Of a DNA stretch of 64,000 bases, positions 10,789 through 20,451 are shown one piece after another. Origin of the DNA: Pogonophryne albipinna (taxonomy: Eukaryota; Chordata; Actinopteri; Perciformes; Artedidraconidae); NCBI GenBank assembly GCA_028583405.1, contig CM053253.1, positions 7,460,219 to 7,524,218 of the forward strand, given 5' to 3'. A program made the translations under genes and the position numbers. Each line of letters begins with the position of its first letter. Positions within the stretch are counted from its first letter, which is position 1. The notes beneath the pieces are model-generated. The model did not search any database and was not told the origin of the DNA. It was given only the letters and a program-made list of their open reading frames with translations.

Positions 10789-12456
10789 CTATTTCAGTTT
10801 ACAGAACTCAGCTGTGGTTCCATGAGCAGGATAAAGCACAACTCCAGCATGTAGCGGCTGAGTGAATGTGGTCTGGACTCTGTGGAGGAGAGTCATGGTT
10901 TCAGAGACGCTGTAGAAGGACAGAATACCTGCTCTGTGATCCAGGTACACTCCTACTCTGGAGGACAGAGGACCTGAGACGGGAGTTTTGATATTGTTGT
11001 AACGAAATGAATAACTGTTTTGGACACAATCTAAGGACCAAGATTTGTCATTGTATCCAAATAAACATTCAGTCCATGTCCCTGCTCTGCTGATATTCTT
11101 GTATGCGACTGCTACATAAACTCCTCCCCCTCTCCACTCCACCTCCCAGTAACAACGTCCAGTCAGACTCTCTCTACTCAGGACCTGAGAACATTCAGTG
11201 AATCTGTCTGGATGACTAGAATAAGACTGTTGTCCCATGCGTGTTGCTTTTCTGCTCCCCTCAGATAACACCAGATGTGTGTGTGCTGTGTTTGGATCCA
11301 GTGTGATTTCCTGTGAATATTGTAAGAACCCAGCTCTGGTGGTGGGCTCTGCTGCTGACAGTAAAACATCCACTTCAGTCGGTGAGACGTTTGTCCATTC
11401 CTCTCTCAGGGCGTCCTGTAGTTTGTCTCTGACTGCTGACAGGGCCGCCGTCACGTCCTCAAAGTAGCTCAGAGGACGGATGTTGATGCTGGAGGAGTGT
11501 GTAGGTTCACTGAGGGCTGACAGTGAGGGGTAGCTGTGCAGAAACTGGTTGTGGTCCTCTGTGTGAGACAGCAGCTTGAGCTCAGCGTCTCTCCTCTTCA
11601 GCTCAGCCATCTCCTGCTCCAGCTTCTCCTGGAGCTCTCTGACTCGACTCACTTCTCTCTTCTGCTGGGATCTGACCTGCTGCTTCACATCAGAGCTTCT
11701 CTTCTCCATGAGACGGATCAGCTCAGTGAACGTCTTCTCACTGTCCTCCACTGCTTTATCAGCAGAGCCATTGACGGCCTCCACCTCCTGCTGAAGCAGC
11801 TTCACCTCCTTCTCTCTGTCCTGGATTCTCTGCTGGATGTTTAGTCGACTCCCCTCCAGCTCTCTCTGCCTCTCAGTCCTCTCTGCTGCAGCTGACACTG
11901 TGTCGTGGCCTTTGTGTTCGTCCACAGAGCAGAGATAACAGATACACTGCTGATCAGTGCGGCAGAACATCTTCATCACCTCGTCGTGACGAGAGCAGAT
12001 GTTCTCCTGGAGCTTCTTGGAGGGCTCCACCAGCTTGTGTTTCTTAAAGACAGCTGATTCATAATGAGGCTGGAGGTGTTTGTCACAATAAGAGGCCAGA
12101 CATACGAGGCAGGACTTACAGGCTCTCAGCTTCCTCCCAGTGCAGACATCACAGGCCACATCTTCAGCTCCAGCATAGCAGAGGTCAGCAGGAGCAGGTG
12201 GGGGTCCAGTCTTCTTCAGCTCCTCCACTAAAGCTGCTAACATGGTGTTTTTCAGCAGGACAGGCCTCGGTGTGAAGCTCTGCCTACACTGAGGGCAGCT
12301 GTGGATCTTCTTCTCATCCTCTCCATCCCAGAAGCCTTTAATACACTTCATGCAGTAGCTGTGTCCACAGGTAGTCGTCACCGGATCCTTCAGTAGATCC
12401 AGACAGATCGAACAAGATAAGATTTCCCGGTCCAGCTGAACTCCTTTCTGCGCCAT
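10789..12456 (-). CDS. TRIM E3 ubiquitin ligase A (RING, two B-boxes, coiled coil, PRY-SPRY)
   Basis: Intronless 555-residue tripartite-motif protein, of the large fish TRIM16-like/finTRIM-like set. Start chosen at MAQKGVQLDRE (ATG at 12456, context GTGAAATGGCG); the frame is open further upstream but only from non-ATG codons. Domains: RING at about residues 15-60 (CSICLD, CGHSYC, CPQCRQ); B-box 1 at about 105-145 (CDVCTGRK, CLVCLASYCDKH); B-box 2 at about 160-200 (CSRHDEV, CICYLCSVDEHKGHD); coiled coil about 205-310; PRY-SPRY from about 385 (ITLDPNTAH, CYWEVEWRG, LDHRAGILSFY) to the end. Fish TRIMs of this type act in cytosolic ubiquitylation and often antiviral signalling; that role is inferred from the family. 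The stop codon lies 13 bp from the scaffold gap, so its 3' UTR is missing. Copy B is at 47995-49665. Confidence 0.92.
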   Translation of the reverse strand: MAQKGVQLDREILSCSICLDLLKDPVTTTCGHSYCMKCIKGFWDGEDEKKIHSCPQCRQSFTPRPVLLKNTMLAALVEELKKTGPPPAPADLCYAGAEDVACDVCTGRKLRACKSCLVCLASYCDKHLQPHYESAVFKKHKLVEPSKKLQENICSRHDEVMKMFCRTDQQCICYLCSVDEHKGHDTVSAAAERTERQRELEGSRLNIQQRIQDREKEVKLLQQEVEAVNGSADKAVEDSEKTFTELIRLMEKRSSDVKQQVRSQQKREVSRVRELQEKLEQEMAELKRRDAELKLLSHTEDHNQFLHSYPSLSALSEPTHSSSINIRPLSYFEDVTAALSAVRDKLQDALREEWTNVSPTEVDVLLSAAEPTTRAGFLQYSQEITLDPNTAHTHLVLSEGSRKATRMGQQSYSSHPDRFTECSQVLSRESLTGRCYWEVEWRGGGVYVAVAYKNISRAGTWTECLFGYNDKSWSLDCVQNSYSFRYNNIKTPVSGPLSSRVGVYLDHRAGILSFYSVSETMTLLHRVQTTFTQPLHAGVVLYPAHGTTAEFCKLK

Positions 12457-12485
12457 TTCACCTCTCAGTGGGAGCGAGTGTGTGA

Positions 12486-12496
12486 GTTTCACTTCC
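12486..12496 (-). promoter_or_regulatory. Ets/IRF composite (EICE/ISRE-like) site, TRIM A
   Basis: On the minus strand, 30-40 bp upstream of the TRIM start codon, GGAAGTGAAAC matches the Ets/IRF composite pattern GGAANNGAAA and is one base off a classical interferon response half-site. The same site is conserved at TRIM B. It could lie in the 5' UTR; the transcription start is not known. Confidence 0.4.
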
Positions 12497-12840
12497 TGAG
12501 AGCTGAAACTATGAGCTGTGATCTGAACAACACGAGTGTGGGCGGTGAATTTGGCCTATCAGCTCTTGTTCTTTACGTTTTGGTTACACCCATCCTCCTC
12601 AGTGTGGATCTAAAGGGGAGGAACCAGGAAATACAGAGTGGAGCTGGCTGTGTCTGAGAGCAGGAAGAAGAGGGAGGGCTTATCAAAATCTGACTCATTC
12701 CAGGAGGAGGAGCAGACACTCTGAACTGTTTCCTCATTCACAAACGGAGCCTCGCTTACAACCTGCTTTTCATTTGAAACCAGTCTTCAGCTGAAAAATA
12801 TGTCCTGTCCCCTCAGGCTTTTGTAGCAGACAGCTCCGAA
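12497..12840. other. TRIM A upstream region
   Basis: No gene. The sequence is collinear with 49706-50045 upstream of TRIM B, with few differences, so promoter and gene were duplicated together. No TATA box was recognised. Confidence 0.5.
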
Positions 12841-12847
12841 CTACTTG

Positions 12848-13800
12848 TAAAGGTAGTGCGTTACAGTTTTCCAGTTGCTAACACAACACATCTCACATTA
12901 AGCATAATAATTTAAACTCTCACTCAAAGAGCAAAACCTCAGCTCAAATCTCCAAAACTTTAAACACACTTTCAGCTCTGCACCCAGTTTGCAGTTCAAC
13001 TCGGCACTTTTTGCAAAACACTGCACACGGTTCCCGAAGTAAGACACAGACATCTGACATATTCACCTGTTTGCCATTTTCAAAAGACTGCCATTAAAAA
13101 TGCTACACACATGAACCAAGCAACAAATACACATGCCACATGACCGCAAACACCAAACTGCCTTTATTGTTGACTCAGCAATCAGGATGTAAAGCACTTG
13201 AAAAAGGCTTCATGTAAGAAATGTATACAAACAACAACAATGGATTTATGGACAGCAGCAAGAGGAAGAGAGAGAGGGAGGATAAGAGAGAGGGAGGATA
13301 AACTGAAGTCAATTGAAGAGTTTATTTGCAGCATAATGGTTGAAGCTGTCTTTTCCTTTTATTGTATCCGATAGAGAACATACTTTTTGTTCACACAACT
13401 GCAACTGTGTTTGCTGTGAATACATTTTGTTGTGGAGAGAAATACAAATGTTTTGTTTCAACAGAATATTGGTGTTTCTGCACATTTTTGTGATGACATT
13501 GATGTGAGTGCTATCCAGCAATGGACACTCAAGACGCTTCTTCCCTCAATGTTTAGCCAGGGAGGATATAGCTTGTGATGGGGATGAGGTGCTGTGGCCA
13601 GACCCAGCTGAGCGGCGAGATGCACCCTAAGACCTTTTCTCTCCTCTGTTTTTTTGTTACTATTTGTTCTGCATGAATGTTGCACCAATTATTTTTGGAG
13701 CAAAATTAAATTATAACAACAGTATATCTTTGTCTCTGCACATATCTTTGTTGACTTGAACAATCTTTATATGCAGAATTCTCTACATAGAGGGAAAAGA
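12848..13800. mobile_element. Tc1/mariner (IS630)-like element remnant upstream of TRIM A
   Basis: Left part matches the left end of the 14444-39024 element: a TTACAGTTTTCCAGTTGCTA-like terminus, the TGCAAAACACTGCACACG block, then TTGACTCAGCAATCAGGATG and a start region rich in AGAGGAAGAGAG. The right part (13760-13800) resembles the 3' portion of that element (CTCTACATAGAGG, GTGCTTTAGATAAAAC). The transposase is not readable. The corresponding remnant lies upstream of TRIM B. Confidence 0.6.
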
Positions 13801-13929
13801 TGAGTGTGCTTTAGATAAAACACCACAGTGTGTAGTTGGTTGGACAAAGTTGTTTTAATTATTTTATTCTTACAAAATTCATACAAAAAAAGAAGTATAT
13901 AAAAAGAAGTCCTGTGTCCTGCATCGCGA

Positions 13930-14340
13930 GCCCTGGATCTTGAGTCGGTGGCTGTGGTCATGGATCATAGGTCCTGGATGGATATCCTCGTGGATTCATC
14001 TTCCTATTATACACACATGCATTTACAAACATTTGGACTACCTATGTTGCAAATGTATTATCTTTTCAATTTACACACAGCATCTATTGCACGTCTGTCC
14101 GTCCTGGGAGAGGGATCCCTCCTCTGTTGCTCTCCCTGAGGTTTCTCACATTTTTCCCTTCAAACTGTGGGTTTTCTCTGGAAGTTTTTCCTTGTACGAT
14201 GTGAGGGTCTAAGGACAGAGGGTGTCGTATTGCCATACTGATATTTTGTACAAACTGTGAAGTCCACTGAGACAAATGTAACATTTGTGATATTGGGCTA
14301 TATAAATAAACATTGATTGATTGATTGATTGATTGATATA
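13930..14340 (+). repeat. Retrotransposon 3' end with (TTGA)n tail
   Basis: Contains the fish repeat phrases GGGAGAGGGATCCCTCCTCT and GATGTGAGGGTCTAAGGACA, then GATATTGGGCTATATAAATA, and ends in about five TTGA units (14312-14338). This is the typical 3' tail of a non-LTR retrotransposon or its SINE. No protein is encoded. I cannot name the family with certainty. Confidence 0.65.
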
Positions 14341-14376
14341 ATTCATACACACAAAGATGAACAAAACTAGTAGAAG

Positions 14377-14441
14377 CGGGAGCGAGGGGCGGGGGCGAAA
14401 CTCACGGAAGTGATTTCAAAACAAAAGCGGTGATAATATTA
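14377..14441 (+). repeat. Outer left arm of the long-inverted-repeat element
   Basis: The phrase GCGAAACTCACGGAAGTGAT followed by TTCAAAACAAAAGC is the reverse complement of 42585-42625. It marks the outer left end of the element whose remainder resumes at 39027 after the mariner-like insertion. Confidence 0.7.
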
Positions 14442-14775
14442 TACAGTTTTTCTCGATTGCTAACACACTAAAATTATACATAAAGCACAATTATTTTAAC
14501 TGACACTCAAAGAGCAAAACATCGGCTCAAATCTCCAAAACTCTAAACACGTTTTCAGCTTTTCACACAATTTGCAAATCAACATGGCACTTTGTGCAAA
14601 CCACTGCACACGTTTCTCCACGTAAGACACAGGAATCTGACATAAAGTCACGTGTTAGCTTTAAAACACTGATATTCAAAATGCCTCACACATGGACCAA
14701 TGATCAAGAAACACGTTCCACCTGACCAAACACCTGATAGCATAATTGTTGGCTCATCAATCAGGATGTTAGCAC

Positions 14776-14783
14776 TATAAAAA
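14776..14783 (+). promoter_or_regulatory. TATA box of the mariner-like transposase
   Basis: TATAAAAA 32 bp before the transposase ATG at 14815. The position and the lack of other candidates make it the likely core promoter of the element. Confidence 0.45.
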
Positions 14784-14814
14784 GACCACAGGTGAGTACT
14801 TTCTTACAGCAACA

Positions 14815-15323
14815 ATGGAAGCCAACATAGAAGCAAGAGCAAGAGGAAGAGGAAAAGGAGGAGGAGGAGGATGAGGAGGAGGAGGAAGAGGAAGAGTACT
14901 CTCTAATGAAATGAAATGTTATCAACCATGGTTTGACGATGAGAGAGGCTGGACACAGGGTTCAGCCTAATCTAAGACGATTTACTGTTGCCTCTGTAAT
15001 CCGGACACTTAGACTTGAAAACAGGTTAGTTACCAGTTTTTAGCTCTGCATAATTCATGATGTATCAGTGCTTATATCTGTTGTGTGAAACGTATTTACT
15101 TAATTACTGTAATTGAATTGTTGGCATGTTGCATACTATAACTGTACACAAATCCTGCACAATGTACTGTGGTAAACTTACTTTTATGCAACACAGACAC
15201 TGACCAGCCACTATACCTTTGTTGTTTATCTATAGGACTGAGAAACAAAGAGGTGGAAGGCCAAGGATTTTCAATGAGGCAGGAAGCAACAGTTACAAAC
15301 TGGGTTTTGGCAAACAATGCATC
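14815..15323 (+). pseudogene. IS630/Tc1-like transposase, N-terminal part (broken)
   Basis: ATG at 14815 opens a Gly/Arg-rich N-terminus (RARGRGKGGGGG), then after frameshifts the helix-turn-helix region VINHGLTMREAGHRVQPNL and RFTVASVIRTLRLENR. An intron (GTTAGT donor at about 15025 to CTATAG at about 15236) follows, then TEKQRGGRPRIFN and, after another frameshift, EATVTNWVLANNA. The frame is then cut by the hAT unit at 15324 and resumes at 38599 as ITLREIRSIVAMC. At least three frame-breaking lesions are present. The family is recognised from the RVQPNL...RTFR-type motif of multicopy fish genes. Confidence 0.75.
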
Positions 15324-15745
15324 CATGGGCGTCGCAGCCATTATATGAGGGTGGGACAAGTCCCCCCCACTTTTTCAAATGATTAGTTTAGACCCCCCCA
15401 CTTTTACCATGTGGAAAGTCCGTGAATCGGTCTATCCACTCGCTGCACTTTGTAGAGCGCTGTGTCAGTGCTTCACTATCAAATCCATTCCACTTGCTTA
15501 TTGAGAGAATGCCCAAAGCAATGAAACTCCGTACCATGTTTTCACTGCTACTTTGTACCAAGGCAGATTCTCACATAGCACGCGCATGTTCAAGGAGTGT
15601 TGCCATAGTTGGACAGCTCAGATCTGTTGTATGAAGCGACGCCGGTAGCGGAGGTCAGGCACACAGCACCAAGTGTTCAGGAAATGGTTAATACAGCGAA
15701 AATCAAAGCTGACGATCTCTTGGTTTGATATGTTTTCTCCCCCAG

Positions 15746-15786
15746 ACAACATGAACATAAGAAAAAAAAATTCAAAGAAGAGGAAA
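15746..15786 (+). pseudogene. Possible first coding exon of the hAT unit
   Basis: An acceptor-like CTCCCCCAG precedes ACAAC-ATG; the short basic peptide MNIRKKNSKKRK runs to a GTAAGT donor at 15787. Autonomous hAT elements often have a short basic first exon after a 5' UTR intron. The rest of a hAT transposase is not found, because the L2 3' end starts 60 bp later. Confidence 0.3.
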
Positions 15787-16025
15787 GTAAGTCTTCAGCT
15801 GGCAGCAGTTAATCAGTTAACAGTGATGGCGGCGGCGGCGGCAAAAGCAAGTTTATTTATATAGCACTTTTCAACACAAGGCAATTCAAAGTGCTTTACA
15901 AAAAATGAAAGACATTAAGAAAATGGCATTTAAAATCAGTCATTAAAAAGAAAAACGAATAAAATAAACATTAAAAGAAAAAATACATGGATAAAAGTTA
16001 CAGTGCAGTCTAAGATATGAATAGT

Positions 16026-17627
16026 TCAATTAAAAGCAGCGACAAAAAGAAAAGTCTTCAGCCTGGATTTAAAAGTAGTCAGAGTTGCAGCGGACCTGCA
16101 GGTTTCTGGGAGTTTGTTCCAGATATTTGGAGCATAATAACTGAACGCTGCTTTACCATGTTTAGTTCTGACTCTGGGGACAGAAAGCTGACCAGTCCCT
16201 GAAGACCTGAGAGATCTGGATCGTTCATAATTTAGCAGGAGGTCAGAAATGTATTTTGGGCCTAAACCATTCAGTGCTTTATAAACCAGCAGCAGTATTT
16301 TGAAATCTATTCTTTGACACACAGGAAGCCAGTGTAAAGACTTCAGAACAGGAGTGATGTGATCCACTTTCTTAGTGTTAGTGAGGACTCGAGCAGCGGC
16401 GTTCTGAATCAGCTGCAGCTTTCTAATAGATGTTTTAGTGAGACCTGTGAAGACACCATTGCAGTAGTCGAGTCTACTGAAGATAAAAGCATGGACAAGT
16501 TTTTCCAAATCCTGCTGTGACATTAGTCTTTTAATCCTAGATATATTCTTTAGGTGATAGTAGGCTGATTTAGTAACTGTTTTAATGTGACTGTTGAAAC
16601 TCAGGTCAGAGTCCATGACTACACCTAGATTTCTGGCTTTATCTGTTGTTTTGAACATTGCAGACTGAAGCTCAGCGCTAACTTTTATACGTTCTGCCTT
16701 GGCTCCAAAAACCATTACCTCAGTTTTATCTTTGTTTAATTGGAGAAAGTTCTGACACATCCAGTCATTGATTTGTTCAATGCACTTACTCAGTGTTTGA
16801 ATTGGAGCATAGTCTCCTGGTGAAATTGTTACGTAAATTTGTGTGTCATCCGCATAGCTATGGTAACTTATTTTGTTGTTCTTCATTATCTGAGCCAGTG
16901 GTAGCATGTAGACGTTAAAGAGAAGAGTCCCCAAGATGGAGCCTTGAGGTACCCCACATGTCATATTTGTCAACTCAGATGTGTATTTACCTATAGAAAC
17001 AAAGTTGTTTCTGTCCTTTAAGTAGGATTCAAACCAATTTAGAACTGTTTCCGAAAGTCCCACCCAGTTTTCCAGTCGGTCTAGTAATATGCTGTGGTCA
17101 ACAGTGTCAAACGCAGCACTGAGATCTAATAATACTAACACTGAAGTTCTGCCACTGTCTGTGTTTAAGTGGATGTCATTAAAGACCTTTACAAGAGCAG
17201 TCTCAGTGCTGTGGTTTGGACGAAAGCCTGACTGGAACACATCCAAACAGTTATTTAAATGCAAGAAATTACTCAACTGTTGAAAAACAACTTTTTCAAT
17301 GATTTTACCTAGAAATGGGAGGTTTGATATGGGCCTGTAATTGTTAATTACTGAAGCATCTAGATTATTCTTTTTTAAGAGCGGTTTAATGACTGCAGTT
17401 TTAAGGGCCTGTGGAAAAATACCTGAGTGAAGAGATTTGTTTACTATATGAAGTAGATCTGAGGCCATGCAACGAAAAACATCTTTGAAAAATCCTGTTG
17501 GAATAATATCAAGGCAGCAGGAGGAGGATTTCAGAAGTTGAATAATGTCCTCTAGGTTTTTATCATTAATCTGATGGAATTGTGTCATGGTGTTTGAATT
17601 GATGTTAAGTGGACACAGAGACAACAC
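16026..17627 (-). CDS. L2 ORF2 reverse transcriptase and C-terminal domain (open, but cut off from the endonuclease)
   Basis: 533 open residues. Reverse transcriptase blocks: NYRPISNLPFLGKIIEK, FRPNHSTETALVKV, LDLSAAFDTVDHSILL (first catalytic Asp), GVPQGSILGTLLFN, SYADDTQIYV (catalytic YADD), then the LDYCNGVFTGL and LHWLPVCQRIDFKIL regions typical of the L2/CR1 group. It copies LINE RNA at nicked DNA in the nucleus. In an intact element it is fused to the endonuclease; here a 1.37-kb hAT and the ORF2 stop separate them, so the first Met at 17627 is only the first in the remaining frame. Confidence 0.88.
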   Translation of the reverse strand: MLSLCPLNINSNTMTQFHQINDKNLEDIIQLLKSSSCCLDIIPTGFFKDVFRCMASDLLHIVNKSLHSGIFPQALKTAVIKPLLKKNNLDASVINNYRPISNLPFLGKIIEKVVFQQLSNFLHLNNCLDVFQSGFRPNHSTETALVKVFNDIHLNTDSGRTSVLVLLDLSAAFDTVDHSILLDRLENWVGLSETVLNWFESYLKDRNNFVSIGKYTSELTNMTCGVPQGSILGTLLFNVYMLPLAQIMKNNKISYHSYADDTQIYVTISPGDYAPIQTLSKCIEQINDWMCQNFLQLNKDKTEVMVFGAKAERIKVSAELQSAMFKTTDKARNLGVVMDSDLSFNSHIKTVTKSAYYHLKNISRIKRLMSQQDLEKLVHAFIFSRLDYCNGVFTGLTKTSIRKLQLIQNAAARVLTNTKKVDHITPVLKSLHWLPVCQRIDFKILLLVYKALNGLGPKYISDLLLNYERSRSLRSSGTGQLSVPRVRTKHGKAAFSYYAPNIWNKLPETCRSAATLTTFKSRLKTFLFVAAFN

Positions 17628-17771
17628 ATTTGCTGTACCTGATGCAGAGGCACTGACTGCTTGTCTGATTTTCTAAATGTTGTCAGTGAAGAAGGAGGCA
17701 AAATCATTGCACGCCCTGGTGGATAGAAATTCAGAGGCTACTGACACTGGGGGGTTAGTTAGTCTGTCGAC

Positions 17772-19141
17772 CAGCGACGTGCGGTCAGGGGAGGCAGGTG
17801 AGGCAGAGCCTCACTTGTCATTCTCCAATGTAACGGAAAAAAAGAATAATAATACAAATAATAATAATAATAAAATGTGTCCACTGATCTGTGTTGTAAA
17901 TGTGATTTCTGTTTGATTCCAATCGCTTTTTATAGTAAAAATCGGCTAATTTGCCGAGCTCCGCTACAACTACGGGGAGCGATGAGATTGAGAAGTGAGG
18001 CAGGGACGAGCTCTGCCTCACAGAAGCCCACAGTAACTTGCTGGAGCACGGGCACTAATTTAGCGCGGGCACTTATGTTGTGAGCGCGCCCAAGCCAGTT
18101 ACTGTGTGGTGAGGTGAGGCACAGATGAGCTCTGCCTCACCTCAGAATGTGTCACCCCACAGAAACTGTCTGGAAAGCGGGCCCTAAGCGCATGCCTGCA
18201 CCATCTCACTGTATGTCACCAATGTAATGTTTGTAGATCCCTTTATTACATTTATCCTCGCCATCCATAGTCTCTAAAGAACTTATTTCACGTATATATG
18301 ATATTTAAGCTCGCTGGTCTCATCATACAACGGCAATGAAAAAAGCACCAGGGGAGGCAGCCACAACCTCTGCCGCACTGAAGGGGGCGCAAGTGAGCCC
18401 ACAGGTTCTTGTTGCTACTGTTATTCTACGCAGAGACGGCAGAGCAAACAACAAACTAGGCTTTTGAAACTAGAGGAAGATAAGGAGGACTTTTACAAAA
18501 AAGTAATAAAGATTGTTGTCCAGAAGGAAAGCATGGACTTCATCTTCAAGTCAAGGTAAGACCACATTTGTAATGAAAATTGGATCTTACTAAGAGAGAA
18601 CAATCCAATATTTAGATTTTGAGTAGGCTATCCTTTTGTTGAACGGTCTGTTTAAAATGAATCGAAGCATCAGACTAAAAAAGCTTTTGAAAATAACAGA
18701 ATATTTCGATTAAAGGTGGGGTAGGTAAGTTTGAGAAACCGGCACGATATACACTTTTTGTTATATTCCATGGAATGCTCTTAACATCCCGATAGCAATG
18801 AATATCTTAAGTGCTTTGACAAAAAATACATAAAAACATTTCATCTGTGGAAGCCGTAGTACTGTAAAAAGCACGACCACTCATTTTAGCCGGCCCGGCT
18901 AAAATAACCTGCCTGTCAGCCTTCCATCTGTGCACAAACTTATCTCGTGCCCTCATTGGTCATGTGCGTGTTCGTGTGTGTTGGAGGAGGGGCTGTGTAT
19001 TTTCAAATTCTAGCGCACTCGAGCTGGTTTCTCCAAAATTACCTACCCCGCCACCTTTAAGGTCAAAATATATAATATTTGTAAATCTGACTCTGAAAGA
19101 GTCAGTGCCTCACCAGCCATGAACCTCACCGCACGTCACTG
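17772..19141. mobile_element. Non-autonomous hAT transposon, copy B
   Basis: Same insertion as 98-1470. Target duplication CTGTCGAC at 17764-17771 and 19142-19149, ends CAGCGACGTGCGGT and CAGTGACGTGCGGT (complement), 1370 bp, no transposase. Comparison with copy A shows only scattered substitutions and small indels. Confidence 0.87.
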
Positions 19142-19149
19142 CTGTCGAC

Positions 19150-20397
19150 GGTAGCAAACAAGGCACGTGCGTTGTTTTTGTTTTTGGTAATGATGTCAGA
19201 GAAGAACGATTGTCGTGCGTTTTTCAATTCCAAATTATAAAGGCCAAGTCTCTCTTTATAGATTTCAAAGTGAACCTGGAGATTTGTTTTTCGCCACCTG
19301 CGTTCAGCTTTTCGACATTTTCTTTTTTCTGTCTTCACGGTCATGGCCTTTCTCCATGGAGATATTTTCTTGCCAGACACTTCCTTTACCTTAGTTGGAG
19401 CAATGGCATCTATAACATTTTTAATTTTTGAATTAAAATGATCTACTAACTCATTTACTGAGATGTTAGCAGGGGCAAGTGTGGAAGAAAAATTCTGAGT
19501 AAACATTTCCCTAGTATTTTCAGTTAAATATCGCTTTGTGGTTACCTCTTTCTGAACATTTTTGTGAACAGAAATAGAGCTCTCAAAGAAAACACAGGAA
19601 TGGTCAGAGAGTGCAACATCAGTCACCACAACCTTAGAGATATTCAGACCCTTTGAGATAATTAAGTCCAGAGTGTGCCCCTTATTGTGCCTGGGCTCCG
19701 TCACATGCTGAGTCAGTCCATAGCTCTCAAGAACACAAAACAGTTATTTTGCCCCTCTGTCCTGGGGGTTGTCAACATGGATGTTAAAATCACCAACAAT
19801 GACTAGACGGTCAAAGTCAATACACACTATAGACAGCAGTTCGGTAAAATCATCAAAAAAGCTTGCACAGTATTTGGGTGGTCTATAGATATTTAGGAAC
19901 AGAGCTCGAGAGGAGCATTTCAGCTGAAGGGCCACATATTCAAAAGAAGCAAAGTTCCCATAAGATGTCTTCCTGCATTGAAGGGAATCATTGAACAGAA
20001 TAGCAACTCCACCCCCTTTCTTATGCATTCTTTCCTGACTCATAAAACGAAAGTTGGGAGGGGTTGATTCGATAAGAACAGCTGCACTGTTATTTTGTTC
20101 AATCCAAGTTTCTGTTAAAAACATAAAATCGAGATTGTGCTCAGTGATAAAATCATTGATTAAAAATGTTTTTCCTGCCAAAGACCTGACATTTAATAAA
20201 GCTAGTTTAAGTTCGTTAAACACACTATCAGTCAGGTTTTTTGTAACAAGCTGTGGCTGACATGGAATCACTGCTAAATTAGATAAACTCACACAAACGT
20301 TTGAGCGCTTCCTGTATCTAAGATGATTCACCGCTCTTAATCTATTACCTATCAACACAGATATCGGCAAAGCTACAGGCAGGCAGGGCCCCGGCAA
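19150..20397 (-). pseudogene. L2 ORF2 endonuclease segment, copy B (one stop codon)
   Basis: Read 5' to 3' on the minus strand: LNVRSLAGKTFLINDF, FLTETWIEQN, GGGVAILFNDS, GDFNIHVDNPQDRGAK, then TAA at about 19744, then the same frame continues LFCVLESYGLTQHVTEP and VALSDHSCVFFE (the SDH catalytic end). One nonsense codon is the only lesion upstream of the hAT. The frame starts around PGPCLPVALPIS; copy A has ATG there, copy B has TTG, so the true start is probably upstream. Confidence 0.85.
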
Positions 20398-20451
20398 GTC
20401 CTGGAAAGAGTTGAGAGTGCCATACGCCCTTGAGCCTGGACCCAGCAGATA

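Noticed and set aside
9729..10825. Long open frames on both strands across the gap
   Set aside because: They consist of N (X residues) and only reflect the scaffold gap.
11536..11844. Leu-rich plus-strand frames inside TRIM A (and 48745-49053 in TRIM B)
   Set aside because: Antisense shadows of the TRIM coiled-coil region.
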